Origin: Theodoxus fluviatilis
Lineage: Eukaryota > Mollusca > Gastropoda > Cycloneritida > Neritidae
Length of the DNA stretch: 64,000 nucleotides
Direction: 5' to 3'
Assembly (NCBI GenBank): GCA_034096865.1
Contig: JAWQFJ010020113.1
Coordinates: 77,501-141,500 of the forward strand
A program made the position numbers and the translations under genes. Shown here piece after piece: positions 11,701 through 20,562 of this stretch. The notes under the pieces were generated by a model. That model did not search any database and was not told where the DNA came from. It saw nothing but the letters and a program-made list of their open reading frames with translations. The number at the start of each line of letters is the position of its first letter. Position 1 is the stretch's first letter.

Positions 11701-12963
11701 GCAAGGATCCATGACGGTCATCTCGGCATCGTAAAGTGCCGTGAGAGAGCGAACGCAGCGTGCTGGTGGCCAGGAGTCGGCACGCGCATCAAGCAAATCG
11801 TCCGCAACTGCAAGCACTGTCAAGAGAAACAGGCTACTCAGCGAAAAGAACCACTCATCACAACAGAACTACCAGATAGGCCATTCCAGAAGTGTGCAGC
11901 TGATCTTTGTGAACTCAAGGGAAAGCAGTACCTTGTACTGATAGACTACTTCTCAAGATACCTCGAGATAGCCTACCTCAGAAACATCACCTCTTCAGAA
12001 GTCATCGGACGGATGTCCAACATGTTTGCTCGTCACGGGATTCCAGAAACACTCATTACTGACAATGGCCGTCAGTTCACATCATCAGAGTTCAAGCAGT
12101 TTTCACAGCGTTGGGGCTTTGAACACATCACCACATCCCCGCACTACCCGCAAGCAAACGGCGAAGCTGAGAGAGCTGTACAAGAAGCCAAGAAGATTCT
12201 GGGCCAGAAGGAGCCAATGATAGCACTACTTGCCCACAGAGCCACTCCTATCGCAGCGACAGGCAAGAGTCCAGCCGAGCTAGCATTCGGCCGAAAGCTT
12301 CGTACAACACTCCCAACCCTGCCTGAAAACCTTGCGCCAAGTTATGAAAGGAAGTCTGTGGCTGACAAGGATAGAGAACACAAAGCAGCATACAAGAAAG
12401 TATTTGACAGACACCACGGAGTCCGTCCACTGGGAGAACTTTCGCCAGGTGACCCAGTTCTCCAGAAGCTGGACAACGAGAAGAAGTGGGGAAGTCCAGC
12501 CATCGTCCAACAGCAGTGTGCACCAAGATCCTATGTGGTACAAACGCCTAACGGCAAGAACTTCCGGCGAAATCGTCGTCATCTCAGGCTGTTCCACAGT
12601 CCTCAGCCTGAGCGGTCCCGTCCTAACCCCAGCACGGTCCTCAAGCGCCTGTCCCTGTCCAGTCACGTTATCCCTGTCCCTGTATCCAGAGACCAGAAGA
12701 GAGATTGTGGCAGTCCCAGCTACAATGCAGCACGTCCCAGCTGCAACGACTCTGACAGTCACAATTCAGAGTCAGGTACCAGTCCGAGACAGGGCAAGTC
12801 CATCGTCCAAGTCGGTCAACGCCCGCCAGATGTCAACAGTTCTGACACTGCCAGTGGTGGTCTACCTCCAGTCCGACCCCCCGAGGGCAACAGCAGTCCT
12901 GCCGTGACGAGGACCCGCAGCGGCCGCATTGTTACCAGACCAATCCGCTTCCAGGATAACTAA
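8713..12963 (+). CDS. gag-pol: Gag-pol polyprotein of the Ty3/gypsy element, intact frame
   Basis: 1416 residues from the ATG at 8713. The frame is open slightly upstream, but 8713 is its first ATG. Gag occupies about residues 1-250 and ends in a Gly/Arg/His-rich stretch. Two zinc knuckles follow at 253-290: CSRCGRHHSNTEIC and the canonical CRNCSKPNHFAAVC. The protease has DTGA at 353-356. The reverse transcriptase has KLDATSGFW (Asp 559) and FFDD at 620-623. RNase H begins near SADASS (Asp 769). Integrase has an HHCC finger (His 1000 region, Cys 1033 and 1036) and a DD35E triad at Asp 1064, Asp 1117 and Glu 1153, then a GPY/F-like region and a Ser/Pro-rich tail. Gag and pol share one frame, so no recoding site is needed. 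There is no envelope gene. All key residues are present, so the product could be active. Confidence 0.95.
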   Translation: MGPFKPPENFDFSNPTAWPEWKQRFQRFFTASKLHKEDAEIQISTLIYVMGADAEKILTSFQLSEEEGKVYATILEKFDGYFIPRVNVIHERARFHSCNQKQGETIEAYVRELYDLANLAQIPNKDEAIRDRLVLGVLDRELSEKLQLTPTLTLQDAITAARQYEQVKTQLTEQRQTIDAVHSGRGASGGHHRGGRRSGYNGNRGDRSGSHHPQGGGSGHRGGGQQNQHTSGSPRGRGNHFSQRGRGGYSSSCSRCGRHHSNTEICPAQGKRCRNCSKPNHFAAVCRSKSMHSVEEHHYDYQYEERGGEEEDEVHRVTQEEIFIGPVNSGTNNEPPWTTVLTVENSKITFKIDTGADVSVISAAQYSNMSPRPQLRKSNTILRSAGGVMECLGQFEAVTRVHDKPFPLRIFVVNSKTDNLLSREASTRMGLVKRIDTIDRLPFGALDEKPVDCTPVKILLRDDVQPYSLHTARRIPIPLLEKVNKELARMEAKGIIEAVTEPTDWCAPIVPVLKKSGDVRICTDFKKLNLAVKRERYILPTLDDILHKLSGSAFFSKLDATSGFWQLPLDPSTAKLTTFITPTSGRYFYKRLPFGISSAPEIFQRTVENILKDQSNVVCFFDDILVYSEDELSHERHLGGVMKKLASVNLKLNPDKCELRKQEIEFLGHRISKNGVSPDPTKVEAITNMPDPTNVTELRRVLGMINFLGRYLPNLSTVLRPVTELLENDRAWSWGPAQIKAMSEVKKMLTSTPTLAFYDPRKPTTVSADASSYGVGGVLLQQYPDGILKPVAYCSRTLTPTERRYAQIEKETLAAVYACEKFSRYLVGLSSFKLETDHKPLVPIINYKNLEDTPVRCQRMLMRLMRFNPIAEYVPGKQLVVADTLSRSPQKYKEEDVSRVELLIEDVADYVDSVNLSWSYHMPDKKLKELAEETKKDSLIQAALHYVREGWPVYASDVEEGLRDLFEVRGELSENNGLLTRGSRIVIPASMRDEILARIHDGHLGIVKCRERANAACWWPGVGTRIKQIVRNCKHCQEKQATQRKEPLITTELPDRPFQKCAADLCELKGKQYLVLIDYFSRYLEIAYLRNITSSEVIGRMSNMFARHGIPETLITDNGRQFTSSEFKQFSQRWGFEHITTSPHYPQANGEAERAVQEAKKILGQKEPMIALLAHRATPIAATGKSPAELAFGRKLRTTLPTLPENLAPSYERKSVADKDREHKAAYKKVFDRHHGVRPLGELSPGDPVLQKLDNEKKWGSPAIVQQQCAPRSYVVQTPNGKNFRRNRRHLRLFHSPQPERSRPNPSTVLKRLSLSSHVIPVPVSRDQKRDCGSPSYNAARPSCNDSDSHNSESGTSPRQGKSIVQVGQRPPDVNSSDTASGGLPPVRPPEGNSSPAVTRTRSGRIVTRPIRFQDN

Positions 12964-13097
12964 CAATTTTTTAACATTGTTGGAATGCAGGACACATTGA
13001 TCTGAACTTTTAACTTTTAAAGTGAATTTATCTCCCTTCTCGGTTATCACAGACTCTAATGAATAACTAGCCACTGGGCTGATTTTTGCAAAATCTC

Positions 13098-13110
13098 AAA
13101 GAGGGGAAGA
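13098..13110 (+). other. Polypurine tract of the gypsy element
   Basis: AAAGAGGGGAAGA lies directly before the 3' LTR, the position where plus-strand DNA synthesis is primed. Confidence 0.8.
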
Positions 13111-13332
13111 TGTCGTGTTATCATGTTTATCACTTGGTTTCGCCTGCGAGTTTATCACTTGGTTTTGTCTACGCATTATGCGCGCATGCGCCGGGAAATT
13201 GTCGGGCGCCATGTCTAGTCCTGGAACACGCGGAATTATACTGTAAGAAGAAGTAGTAAATTCTCAAAGTTGAAATACTAACAAGCCTCCAGTCTTTATT
13301 GATTGAAGAAGTACAACGCTCGGAACACAACA
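13111..13332 (+). repeat. 3' LTR of the gypsy element
   Basis: Matches the 5' LTR over its whole length except GGGAAA/GGGAAAA and TTGTC/TTGTT. It ends CA and is followed by the target duplication GAGAC. Confidence 0.95.
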
Positions 13333-13587
13333 GAGACGATCGTTCGTGTGATTGCCGCGTGCCGTATACCGTTGGAACGGCTATCCTCTGCACCTCATGA
13401 ATATTAACAATGCTTGGGTGTAGCTATTGATATACGCCAATCAGAAGCCGTTTTCTATCGCTTAGGAGTTCAAGAAAGTTAGGAGAACATTGGCTGAAAC
13501 AGGTCACATGACCAAATAACGCGGCCTGATTGGCTCCTAGCGTAAACAACATGGCAGCCTCCGGTTGAATCGATTCTCGCTTCGATC

Positions 13588-14512
13588 GTGTTTGTGCCTG
13601 TTACTCGCAAATCAGGGTCGAAAAAAGCAACTGACGGTGCAGTATCAACGCAGAAAGTCTTCGGAAAAAAGAAGCAGCTCGCCGCAGCTCGAGAGACACG
13701 CTGGGAGACACAAAAGCCAGACCTCCCCGCTGCTTCTCCTTCGCAGTCCGCACAACCGTCAACATCAGGAGCGAGCAAGTCAACGGTGCCTCATGAGAGA
13801 TCGAGATCTCCCCAACCAAGCACCTCATCTGGACTTCGAGGGTCTTTGAAACGTCCATTTACACCACCTGCCGTACCAGGACCCGATGGGAAACTTCTAC
13901 GCTTCGGTGAGGAGTCTGATTCAAGCAACGGGATTGAAGTGAAGGTGTGTGAAAGAATGTGCACCACTCAAAAGCTCAGCTACTGCTTCCTCGCATCTGA
14001 GAACAATTGTTGACTTTGATGAGCTGAATGAACTGATAAAACTTTTATTGTGCCCTCAGTGTGGACTTGAGACTGTTGAAATTAGATGTGATGGCTCTCA
14101 GATCAAAGGTTTGTCCGTCCCAATGACCCTGTTCTGCAAGGCGTGTGATGCAGACCTTTATATCAAAGCGGCACACAAGCAAGAAACTGACTTCTGGCAA
14201 AGCCTTCGAGGTAAACAGAAGAGCAGTTATTGCTAGCATGCTGTCAGGACTTGGTGTCTACAACTTCAACAAGTTCTGTGAATATATGAACTTGCCTGGA
14301 ATACAACCCAGTGCCTACCACAACCACTGTGACCAAATCTTTGATTCCAGATCATCAGCATCGTGTGAGATCAAAGGCTGTCAAGCGAGTGAGAGAGGCC
14401 TACAAAAAAACTCTATCCAGAACTGCAGGAGGATGACACTCTGGACATCTCTGTGAGAAAAGCTCTGTTGAGGAAGGAGGGAGGCCCTGCATATCTCTCT
14501 GGTGGCTTCTAA
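13588..14512 (+). pseudogene. Transposase remnant, Mutator/Kolobok-like N-terminal domain, frameshifted
   Basis: Three overlapping frames together read as the N-terminal part of a transposase. The first (from a GTG at 13588, where an ATG would be expected) gives VTRKSGSKKA and a Ser/Pro-rich linker. The second (about 13949-14180) has two Cys-x2-Cys pairs, LCPQCG and LFCKACD, a likely zinc site. The third (about 14180-14456) has AFEVNRRAVIASMLSGLG and KFCEYMNLPGIQPSAY, which I recognise as the conserved block of animal Mutator-like/Kolobok transposases. At least two frameshifts are needed, and the DDE catalytic core is missing. A further frame reaches RKEGGPAYLSGGF and a stop at 14510-14512. 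It lies inside the TTAA element and is probably its former transposase gene. The family is moderately certain. Confidence 0.68.
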
Positions 14513-14605
14513 ACATCTGTAAGCTACATCCAAGAGACTTTTGATTTCTATCACTTTTATTTGCAGATTTTCTCATATTTAGTATTCTTGTGCATGTTTT
14601 GTGTC
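14459..14605 (+). repeat. Tandem duplication of the transposase 3' end, unit 1
   Basis: About 147 bp with GAGGAAGGAGGGAGGCCCTG, GTGGCTTCTAAACATCTG and TTTGCAGATTTTCTCATA. It is repeated with substitutions at 14838-14985. It spans the last codons of the transposase frame and the start of its 3' flank. Confidence 0.8.
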
Positions 14606-14837
14606 CAAGAAAGATTTTCTATCCAAGAACAGTACAAGTGACTGTCCTGCTGTCAGTATAGCAGCTCAAAGCTGAATTAAAGGCCACTTTGAAGTACTTG
14701 GCTGCTGAAAGACTTCCAAAGGGTAGACACATGGTGGTCGAGTGCTCACATGGCTGTCAAGTTGTTCACATGGATAGTAAACAACAAGGAGAGAGAGACA
14801 AGGAAAAAAACAGAGATTGGCCAAAGCTAGGATGGAA

Positions 14838-14985
14838 AGAGCTCTGCAGAGGAAGGAGAGGCCCTGCATACCTGTCAAGTGGCTTCTAAACATCTGTAAG
14901 CTACTTCTAAGAGGCATTTTGACATCAATAACTTTAATTTGCATTTTTCTCAAATTCTGTATTTGCGCGCATGTCACATCATTAG
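14838..14985 (+). repeat. Tandem duplication of the transposase 3' end, unit 2
   Basis: The second copy lies about 379 bp after the first, in the same orientation. Its frame ends GPAYLSSGF and stop, like GPAYLSGGF and stop in unit 1. The sequence between them (14689-14835) stays open and may be a stretch of the transposase lost from unit 1. Confidence 0.8.
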
Positions 14986-15487
14986 TGTTTTCATATTTTA
15001 GTCAATTTTGGAAGGAAACCCCTGAAAATTTTACTCCAACTTCAAAATGTGTCACTTTTATCATCCACAGAAACATTTCATGTCTAAATTTAATAGAGAT
15101 GCCTATAAAACACCACAAAGTTTAATCTTCATCAAAATTTAGCATGCGGATGTACATAGAGTGAATAAAATTAGTTTTGAAATACATACATATTGTTTGT
15201 CTTTATTTTCTCTCTGCTACATAGTGGACCTTATAATAATGGCCTTATGGTCACAATTTGGGACTCCCCAGAGCAAGGGAAGATACTTAAACTGAGTTAC
15301 TAATACATTGCAAAAACGATGAAATGTTGTTATAAACACCCATAAAACTTATTTATTTGGGGGGTTACAATTTTGAAATAATTGTAGAATACCTTCTTTT
15401 TAACAGGATGAGGATGTGCAACAACAAAAAACAAGAAAAAAAGCTGCGTTGAATGACCCCCTCTTTGATAGTGAAACATAGCCTTAA

Positions 15488-15870
15488 AGTTGGATTGTAT
15501 ATATATTTTGAAGTGACCTTGACACTGAACTATGGAAGATAACTCTTCCAAACTTCATAACATTGTAGTACACATGTTATACTTTCATACTAGGTCACCC
15601 GTGTCGTCCGTCCGGGCGTCCGGGCGTCCTGTCGTCCGTAAAAAACTTTAACGTTGGAATTTTATCGAAGACTATTAAGTCTATCAACACCCAATTTGGC
15701 ATGATGGTGTATGATGACAAGGCGTCAAAAAACATACATAGTGACTTGACCTTGTTTCAAGGTCAAGGTCGCAGGGGCCGTAAATGTTGTCTAAAAAACA
15801 GCCATTTTTCACATCCTCTCAGCATGTGAGTCGTGTGGGCTTTGCCCTTCTTGTTCATTAAGTAGGCCAG
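15488..15870 (+). repeat. Dispersed repeat with TTCAAGGTCAAGGTC motifs, right part
   Basis: Resumes exactly after the TTAA of the DNA transposon with AGTTGGATTGTATATA. From about 15640 it repeats the 7817-7995 segment in the same orientation, including TCAAGGTCA at 15757-15765. It closes with GCATGTGAGTC, the inverse of the 7754 start. The junction near 15600 (CGTCCGTCCGGGCGTCC) shows that two copies, or a copy plus a partial one, lie in tandem. Confidence 0.7.
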
Positions 15871-15897
15871 ATTGAGACTGCGCACATGTGTGTGCAC

Positions 15898-15956
15898 GAA
15901 CGCGCGCGCGCGCGTGTGTGTAAATGTGTGTGTATGTGTGTGTGTGAGTGTGTGTG
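15898..15956. repeat. (CG)n/(GT)n microsatellite
   Basis: Alternating CG (about 14 bp) then GT with TA interruptions. Confidence 0.9.
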
Positions 15957-16135
15957 TAAAGTTAGATACAAAGTAGATTCATCTGAACATAAATATAATT
16001 TTCGCTTTTGCTTAAAACGCTGTATTGCTTTAAAAGTGCTCACAGGAAAGATGGGGCAGCACGCAGTTAGATGTTTACCTTCTTTTTTTCCACTCCACTC
16101 ACGAAAACAAAGTTTAGGGTCGGCACACACCCAAA

Positions 16136-16136
<1 letters not shown>

Positions 16137-16181
<45 letters not shown>
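16137..16181. repeat. (CA)n microsatellite
   Basis: About 45 bp of CA repeats. Confidence 0.95.
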
Positions 16182-16182
<1 letters not shown>

Positions 16183-16321
16183 AAATTACATATAAATCCA
16201 AACCACACACACATTCAGGCAGATGCACAAATACAATGACAAAATAACATGCAAGCATACACAAGGATAAAAACATATATTTTCAAACTTGCCACTGAGT
16301 CTATACAACTTTGCAAGATGA

Positions 16322-16336
16322 ATGTGTGTGTGTGTG

Positions 16337-16394
<58 letters not shown>
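16322..16394. repeat. (GT)n microsatellite
   Basis: About 72 bp of GT repeats with one TT slip. Confidence 0.95.
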
Positions 16395-16397
<3 letters not shown>

Positions 16398-16500
16398 GGG
16401 GGGATGTTTGGTTGCCTTCGTTTGCATGGAAATGGACCAGAAAGGCCATAGGCAACGACACTAACTGCTGAACAAGATTTTCCCATCCCTTGTCTGGAGA

Positions 16501-16650
16501 AGAAATGGATGGATGGATGGATGGATGGATGGATGAATGGATGGACTGACGAATGGAAGGACGGACTGACGGACTGACGGACTGACTGACGGACTGACTG
16601 ACGGACTGACTGACGGATGGACGGATGGACGGACGGACGGACGGACGGAT
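16501..16650. repeat. (GGAT)n / (GGACTGAC)n array
   Basis: GGAT repeats change into GGACTGAC-type octamers, then GGAC. The same GGAT/GGAC/GACT vocabulary recurs at 21236 and 22738. Confidence 0.92.
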
Positions 16651-17259
16651 AGATGAATACTTTTTTTTTTGTTTTTTTAACAAGAGAATGATTGTATTAA
16701 AGCAAAATTAGGCAACTTTTAAAGTAACATTTCAAATGGAATTGAACAAAAGTATTTCAAATTGAGACATAATTGACTAAAAAGTTCCCCAAGGTGGTAA
16801 AGCTGGACAACTGTCGATCTGACCTTTTTTATCCAATACCAACCGACCCCCCCGGATGCCACAGTGGAACCGAAGGTGCTGTCGAACCTATGACAGAAAG
16901 ATTGATCTCGACACGTTTCAGTACCCGAGATCATTACAGCTGCCACAAAATCTAACATTACCAAATCTACACCTGTCTGTGCAAAACCGTCAACACTGTA
17001 ACTGTGGCAAATCTTGCAGAAATATTCTAAATAAAACACCAGATTATGTAAGCGACCGCGTCAGTGTAAAAACTAGGTTTATCATTGCGACGTGGTTATC
17101 TTTTTTCTAACTCATTAGGAAAATAATATGCTCGTGCTTTATCTGGATTCGTTGTAAGATACCACAGGCAGTACAGAATGGTGGTTTTCCTCTGCAAAGA
17201 GTCCAGTATCATCCGACAAGTTCACTACAGCACCAGGGCACTTTCAGTCTGCTTGTAGT
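16651..17259. other. Noncoding stretch, no recognisable gene
   Basis: Unique-looking AT-rich sequence with no gene signature. Short frames on both strands overlap each other. Confidence 0.45.
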
Positions 17260-17445
17260 GGATGAATAGTTTTACGGCTTATCAGCCTTCGTAAGTTTTG
17301 TAAGACCATTGATCACGAAAGCACCGGGAGTAGTGAAGAGAAAGTCAAATCCCAATTTCCCTAGTTATTCACTTTTTACGAATCGCGAATTGAGATGCGG
17401 TGGGTCTATTCTTACTCCCAACCCACGGGGGGATACGGCAGAGGT
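17260..17445 (-). repeat. (GGAT)-linked retroelement tail, copy B
   Basis: GGATGAATAGTTTTACGGCT, then a body ending GATGCGGTGGGTCTATTC and CCCAACCCACGG. It aligns with copies A and C over its whole length and keeps the GTGGGT...ACCCAC inverted pair. Only a vestige of the GGAT array remains. Confidence 0.65.
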
Positions 17446-17645
17446 AGGCTGCCCCAAGCTTGCCTAGTGGGTCAGGACGGGTGCAGAGAACACTGCACGT
17501 GTGTGCAATTCGACACTAGTCTGCACCAAGTCCGGGACCGCTCATGGAGACTTACACTGCAGCGGTTCTGTGCAGCAGCCAGCTGTCTCACTTGCAAGTC
17601 AGGCACACGGCGGGACGTCAAGGTGTTCTGCCTCGAGTATGCAGT

Positions 17646-17811
17646 CCATTCATCTGTCGCCATCCATCATCTTCATCATCTCCTTCATCAACTCCATCAT
17701 CATCATCAACTCCATCATCATCAACTCCATCGTCGTCGTCGTCGGCATCGTCGTCATCGTCATCGTCATCGTCATCAATCTCCATCATCATCAATCTCCA
17801 TCATCATCAAT

Positions 17812-17858
<47 letters not shown>

Positions 17859-17951
17859 ATCATCAATCATCATCATCATCAATCATCAATCATCAATCAT
17901 CAATCCCCATCATCATCATCAATCTCCATCATCATCATCAATCTCCATCAT

Positions 17952-17983
<32 letters not shown>

Positions 17984-18036
17984 TCATCACTATCATCATC
18001 ATCACCATCATCATCATCACCATCATCATCGCACAC
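17646..18036. repeat. (ATC)n trinucleotide array
   Basis: CAT/ATC triplets with CTC, AAT, GTC and CAG interruptions over about 390 bp. The His/Ser/Ile-rich open frames here are repeat artefacts. Confidence 0.95.
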
Positions 18037-18039
18037 ATA

Positions 18040-19245
18040 GTTTAAATGTCACAGGCGAGGTCAGTTTTACATAAATCTAACCTTTCTGATAAATGGCAAT
18101 CCAAATTTGTTTGGGCGACCACCACCACCACCAACAACAACAAAAGTATCGTCGTTGTGATGGTCTAAAATAACAATTTGTAATGATGACGCCACTCTTA
18201 ACCAGAGAAAAGTAGTAGAAATAGCAAGGACGCGACGGAAACGGCGTAGTATAGATTTGATGGGCCTAGGTTTGTTTTGCAACGGGAATGTCTAAACCAG
18301 GAATGTTTCACCTCTAAAGGCATGTGCTGATCGGGCGTTGTACCAGATGTGAAAGAAGACGTAGTGGACACAAGCGATCTTGTAAACGGGGACTGCTACA
18401 TACCGTTACGCCGCTAGAGACTGGGGCGTTATGCACATGCCACTGCTGTATCACCGAGCTATTTGATACGCCAGGTAGCATCACTTAGTAACATGGCCGA
18501 ATTTCGGCTTCTACATCACTTTTTCGACCACATGTCAGTTTGATTAATGCAGCAATTTCAATGAACTTCTGATGTATTCTATGTGTAAGTATGAGAAATC
18601 AGTAGTGTTATTTGGTTGCTTTTTCTTGTTGGTATCATGTAAGTACTTCTAAAAATGAGCGCTTTACTGGCGAACCGAAGGACACAGAGGCGGATACGGG
18701 GTCTTTATTTTTAATTACATGTGAAATAAAGTCTTAATTCGCTAATAGCCGTCTGACCAGCCAATCAGGACGCAACGTCGGCCACAATGCCTACATCGGA
18801 CATCGAGGTGCACGACCACGAACATCGATATCGAGCTGAGGGCGCTTGCAGTAAATTTCAAAATCACATGCGGCAAGTGGAAACATCGGCGAAGTAAGCT
18901 TACGCATCGCCCAATAAGAACAGGCCTCAAGCAACGAAAAACACTAAGAAATGACAGGGCAGTGAGAAGAGGACGGTGAAATAAACATAAGGTCAATTAG
19001 AGTGAGGTAGAACCGGTGGAATCATGTTATCCAATGGCGGTGAAGGAAGGCTACCGCTGGTCCCTATCACATGCCACCGATAGCCAACGGTGGGGGTGGG
19101 GGTGAGAGTAGGGGTGGTGGTTGGGTGGGGAGTAAGTTACCTCCCTTACTAAACTTTCGGACCTTGCGTTTTCCGGTAACAAAAACATTCGCCGTCTCTA
19201 CACACTCATTCACATCTCTAGCTGATTTAATTATATCACGTCAGC
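18040..19245. other. Noncoding stretch, no recognisable gene
   Basis: No domain or splice structure recognised. A G-rich patch (19089-19130) lies near the end, just before the THAP-like remnant. Confidence 0.45.
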
Positions 19246-19500
19246 ATGCCTGACTGTTGTGTTGTTCCCTATTGTGGAAGAAATGTACTGCAGGAATTTG
19301 TTCCCCAACAATCCTAAATTTTGCAAGGAATGAACATTTGCTTTTTAACGCGATTTGTCTGCTACTTTTGTCAGCAAGGGATATAACTCCAGCGACTAAG
19401 AACTCGCAACTGCTAATCTGCAGTGTTTGTATTAATTTCTCACCTCTCAGTGAGTTCAGATTTGCGTCCAGTTTTCCATTCTTTTCCTCCAACATTATTT
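19246..19500 (+). pseudogene. THAP-domain-like remnant
   Basis: The ATG at 19246 begins MPDCCVVPYCGR, which fits the start of a THAP zinc finger (Cys-x4-Cys after Met-Pro). The frame stops after 23 codons. In a neighbouring frame the sequence reads FPNNPKFCKE, a stop, then RDLSATFVSKG, which resembles the FP-x-DP...W...R block of THAP domains with the Trp codon turned into a stop. It is therefore a broken THAP finger, either from a host gene or from a THAP-bearing transposon. The evidence is short, so confidence is limited. Confidence 0.4.
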
Positions 19501-19544
19501 CAATTGTTTCAAACTACGGGATGCACAATTTGTCGATGGTGACT

Positions 19545-19790
19545 TTCCCTGCGTTCCGTTGCACTTTGCTTCATCTCTGCTACGATGTAGCATGCCGATG
19601 AGTTTTGATTGGTTGCGTGTTTTAAATACATGTACTTGAAAAATACATTATCATTAAAAGTATAGGGTTTTGGAGGCCCTCTGTGGATACACGAATCCTC
19701 AAAAAGATTTCACATTCAATTGTATCCCTCTTTGTCGAAGAGACGACTTAATAAAAGCATTAGGGTCGCTTATTATTGATACAAGATCTT
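19545..19790 (+). repeat. Diverged inverted repeat, left arm
   Basis: Contains CTGCGTTCCGTTGCACTTTG, CATCTCTGCTACGATGTAGC, ATTATCATTAAAAGTA and ATTTCACATTCAATT, all of which recur in reverse at 20225-20455 with many substitutions. Confidence 0.78.
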
Positions 19791-20224
19791 TGGTGATCTG
19801 CCCAGTGGCAGAGGTCAACTTCCTGTCAAGGTCGAGCAGAAGCTGGAGCATCTCAGAAGGCGCTCTATCTGGTTCACACTAGAGTGCGCCACTTGCTGTG
19901 CCTAGCAACGATGAAACTTCAGAACCCGTAGCCGCATTTGATGGGCTCGTACTAAACATAATTAAATGGAAGTCACTCCATGGACTCACACGGTAAACAT
20001 GCCTCGAGCCTGGAGGTTACAGCCATGGAAGTGGCAGACGTGCCGATTGCTTTCAAATTCAAAGGAAATATATGTTTTAGTGCTCTCATCACCTTGGCAG
20101 AGTGGATTATATGTCATGGTTTCATATATGTAGTAAACATCGGCATTTATACCCATGCCTGTAACGAAGTAGCAGACGACACACATTATGGGTTTCCCTT
20201 GACCTTTCTTTATGATGATGGTTA

Positions 20225-20455
20225 TCTCCCTTTTGTTATCAATGATAATCGACCTTAATGCTTTCATCAAGTCGTCTAGTCGATCAAGAGATATAAAATT
20301 GAATGTGAAATAATTTGAGTGATTCATGTACCCTCTACTTTTAATGATAATGTGCTTTCTAAGTAAATAAAGAAACCAACCAATCGAAACTCCTGTTCCG
20401 GCTACATCGTAGCAGAGATGAAGCAGAGTGCAACGGAACGCAGGGTTTGGCATCT
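20225..20455 (-). repeat. Diverged inverted repeat, right arm
   Basis: Inverse of 19545-19790, about 435 bp away. The two arms also give related peptides (FTFNCIPLCRRDDLIKAL on the plus strand at the left arm, FTFNFISLDRLDDLMKAL on the minus strand at the right). The arms could be old terminal repeats of a DNA transposon or an inverted gene fragment. Confidence 0.78.
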
Positions 20456-20520
20456 TGGAACACCAACCAGAAATAGCACATACTTTTGTTTGCGAAGGGA
20501 CGCAACTCTTACTGTAATTT

Positions 20521-20562
20521 CCCCTCCCTCCCTCCCCTCCCCCCCCCCCCCCCCCCCCCCCC
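20521..20562. repeat. Poly-C tract
   Basis: CCCTCC units followed by more than 20 consecutive Cs. Confidence 0.93.

Larger units (their letters stand above)
8357..13332 (+). mobile_element. Ty3/gypsy LTR retrotransposon, structurally complete
   Basis: 4976 bp with LTRs of 223 and 222 bp that begin TG and end CA. It is flanked by the 5-bp target duplication GAGAC (8352-8356 and 13333-13337). A primer binding site follows the 5' LTR directly, a purine tract precedes the 3' LTR, and one gag-pol frame is open from end to end. The LTRs differ by one 1-bp indel and one T/C substitution, so insertion was recent. The order protease-RT-RNase H-integrase places it in Ty3/gypsy. The short LTR and the single fused frame recall the Mag/Steamer lineage of molluscs, which is inference. 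It landed inside the TTAA transposon, upstream of the transposase remnant. Confidence 0.95.
8124..15483 (+). mobile_element. TTAA-type DNA transposon (Kolobok-like?), split by an LTR element
   Basis: Both ends carry the 14-bp inverted repeat GGCTATGTTTCACT (8124-8137 and 15470-15483 in reverse), followed by similar GGGGGTC-type sequence. TTAA flanks both ends directly (8120-8123 and 15484-15487). Removing the insert restores GAGCTCTTTAAAGTTGG, a continuous piece of the host repeat. TTAA duplication is known for piggyBac and Kolobok. These ends do not start with CC as in piggyBac, and the internal protein looks Mutator/Kolobok-like, so I favour Kolobok. Without the LTR element and its duplication it is about 2.4 kb and has a broken transposase gene. 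Confidence 0.72.

Noticed and set aside
8713..12963. Envelope gene making the gypsy element a retrovirus-like agent
   Set aside because: No frame after integrase beyond the single gag-pol frame, and no signal peptide or membrane segment between 12963 and the 3' LTR.
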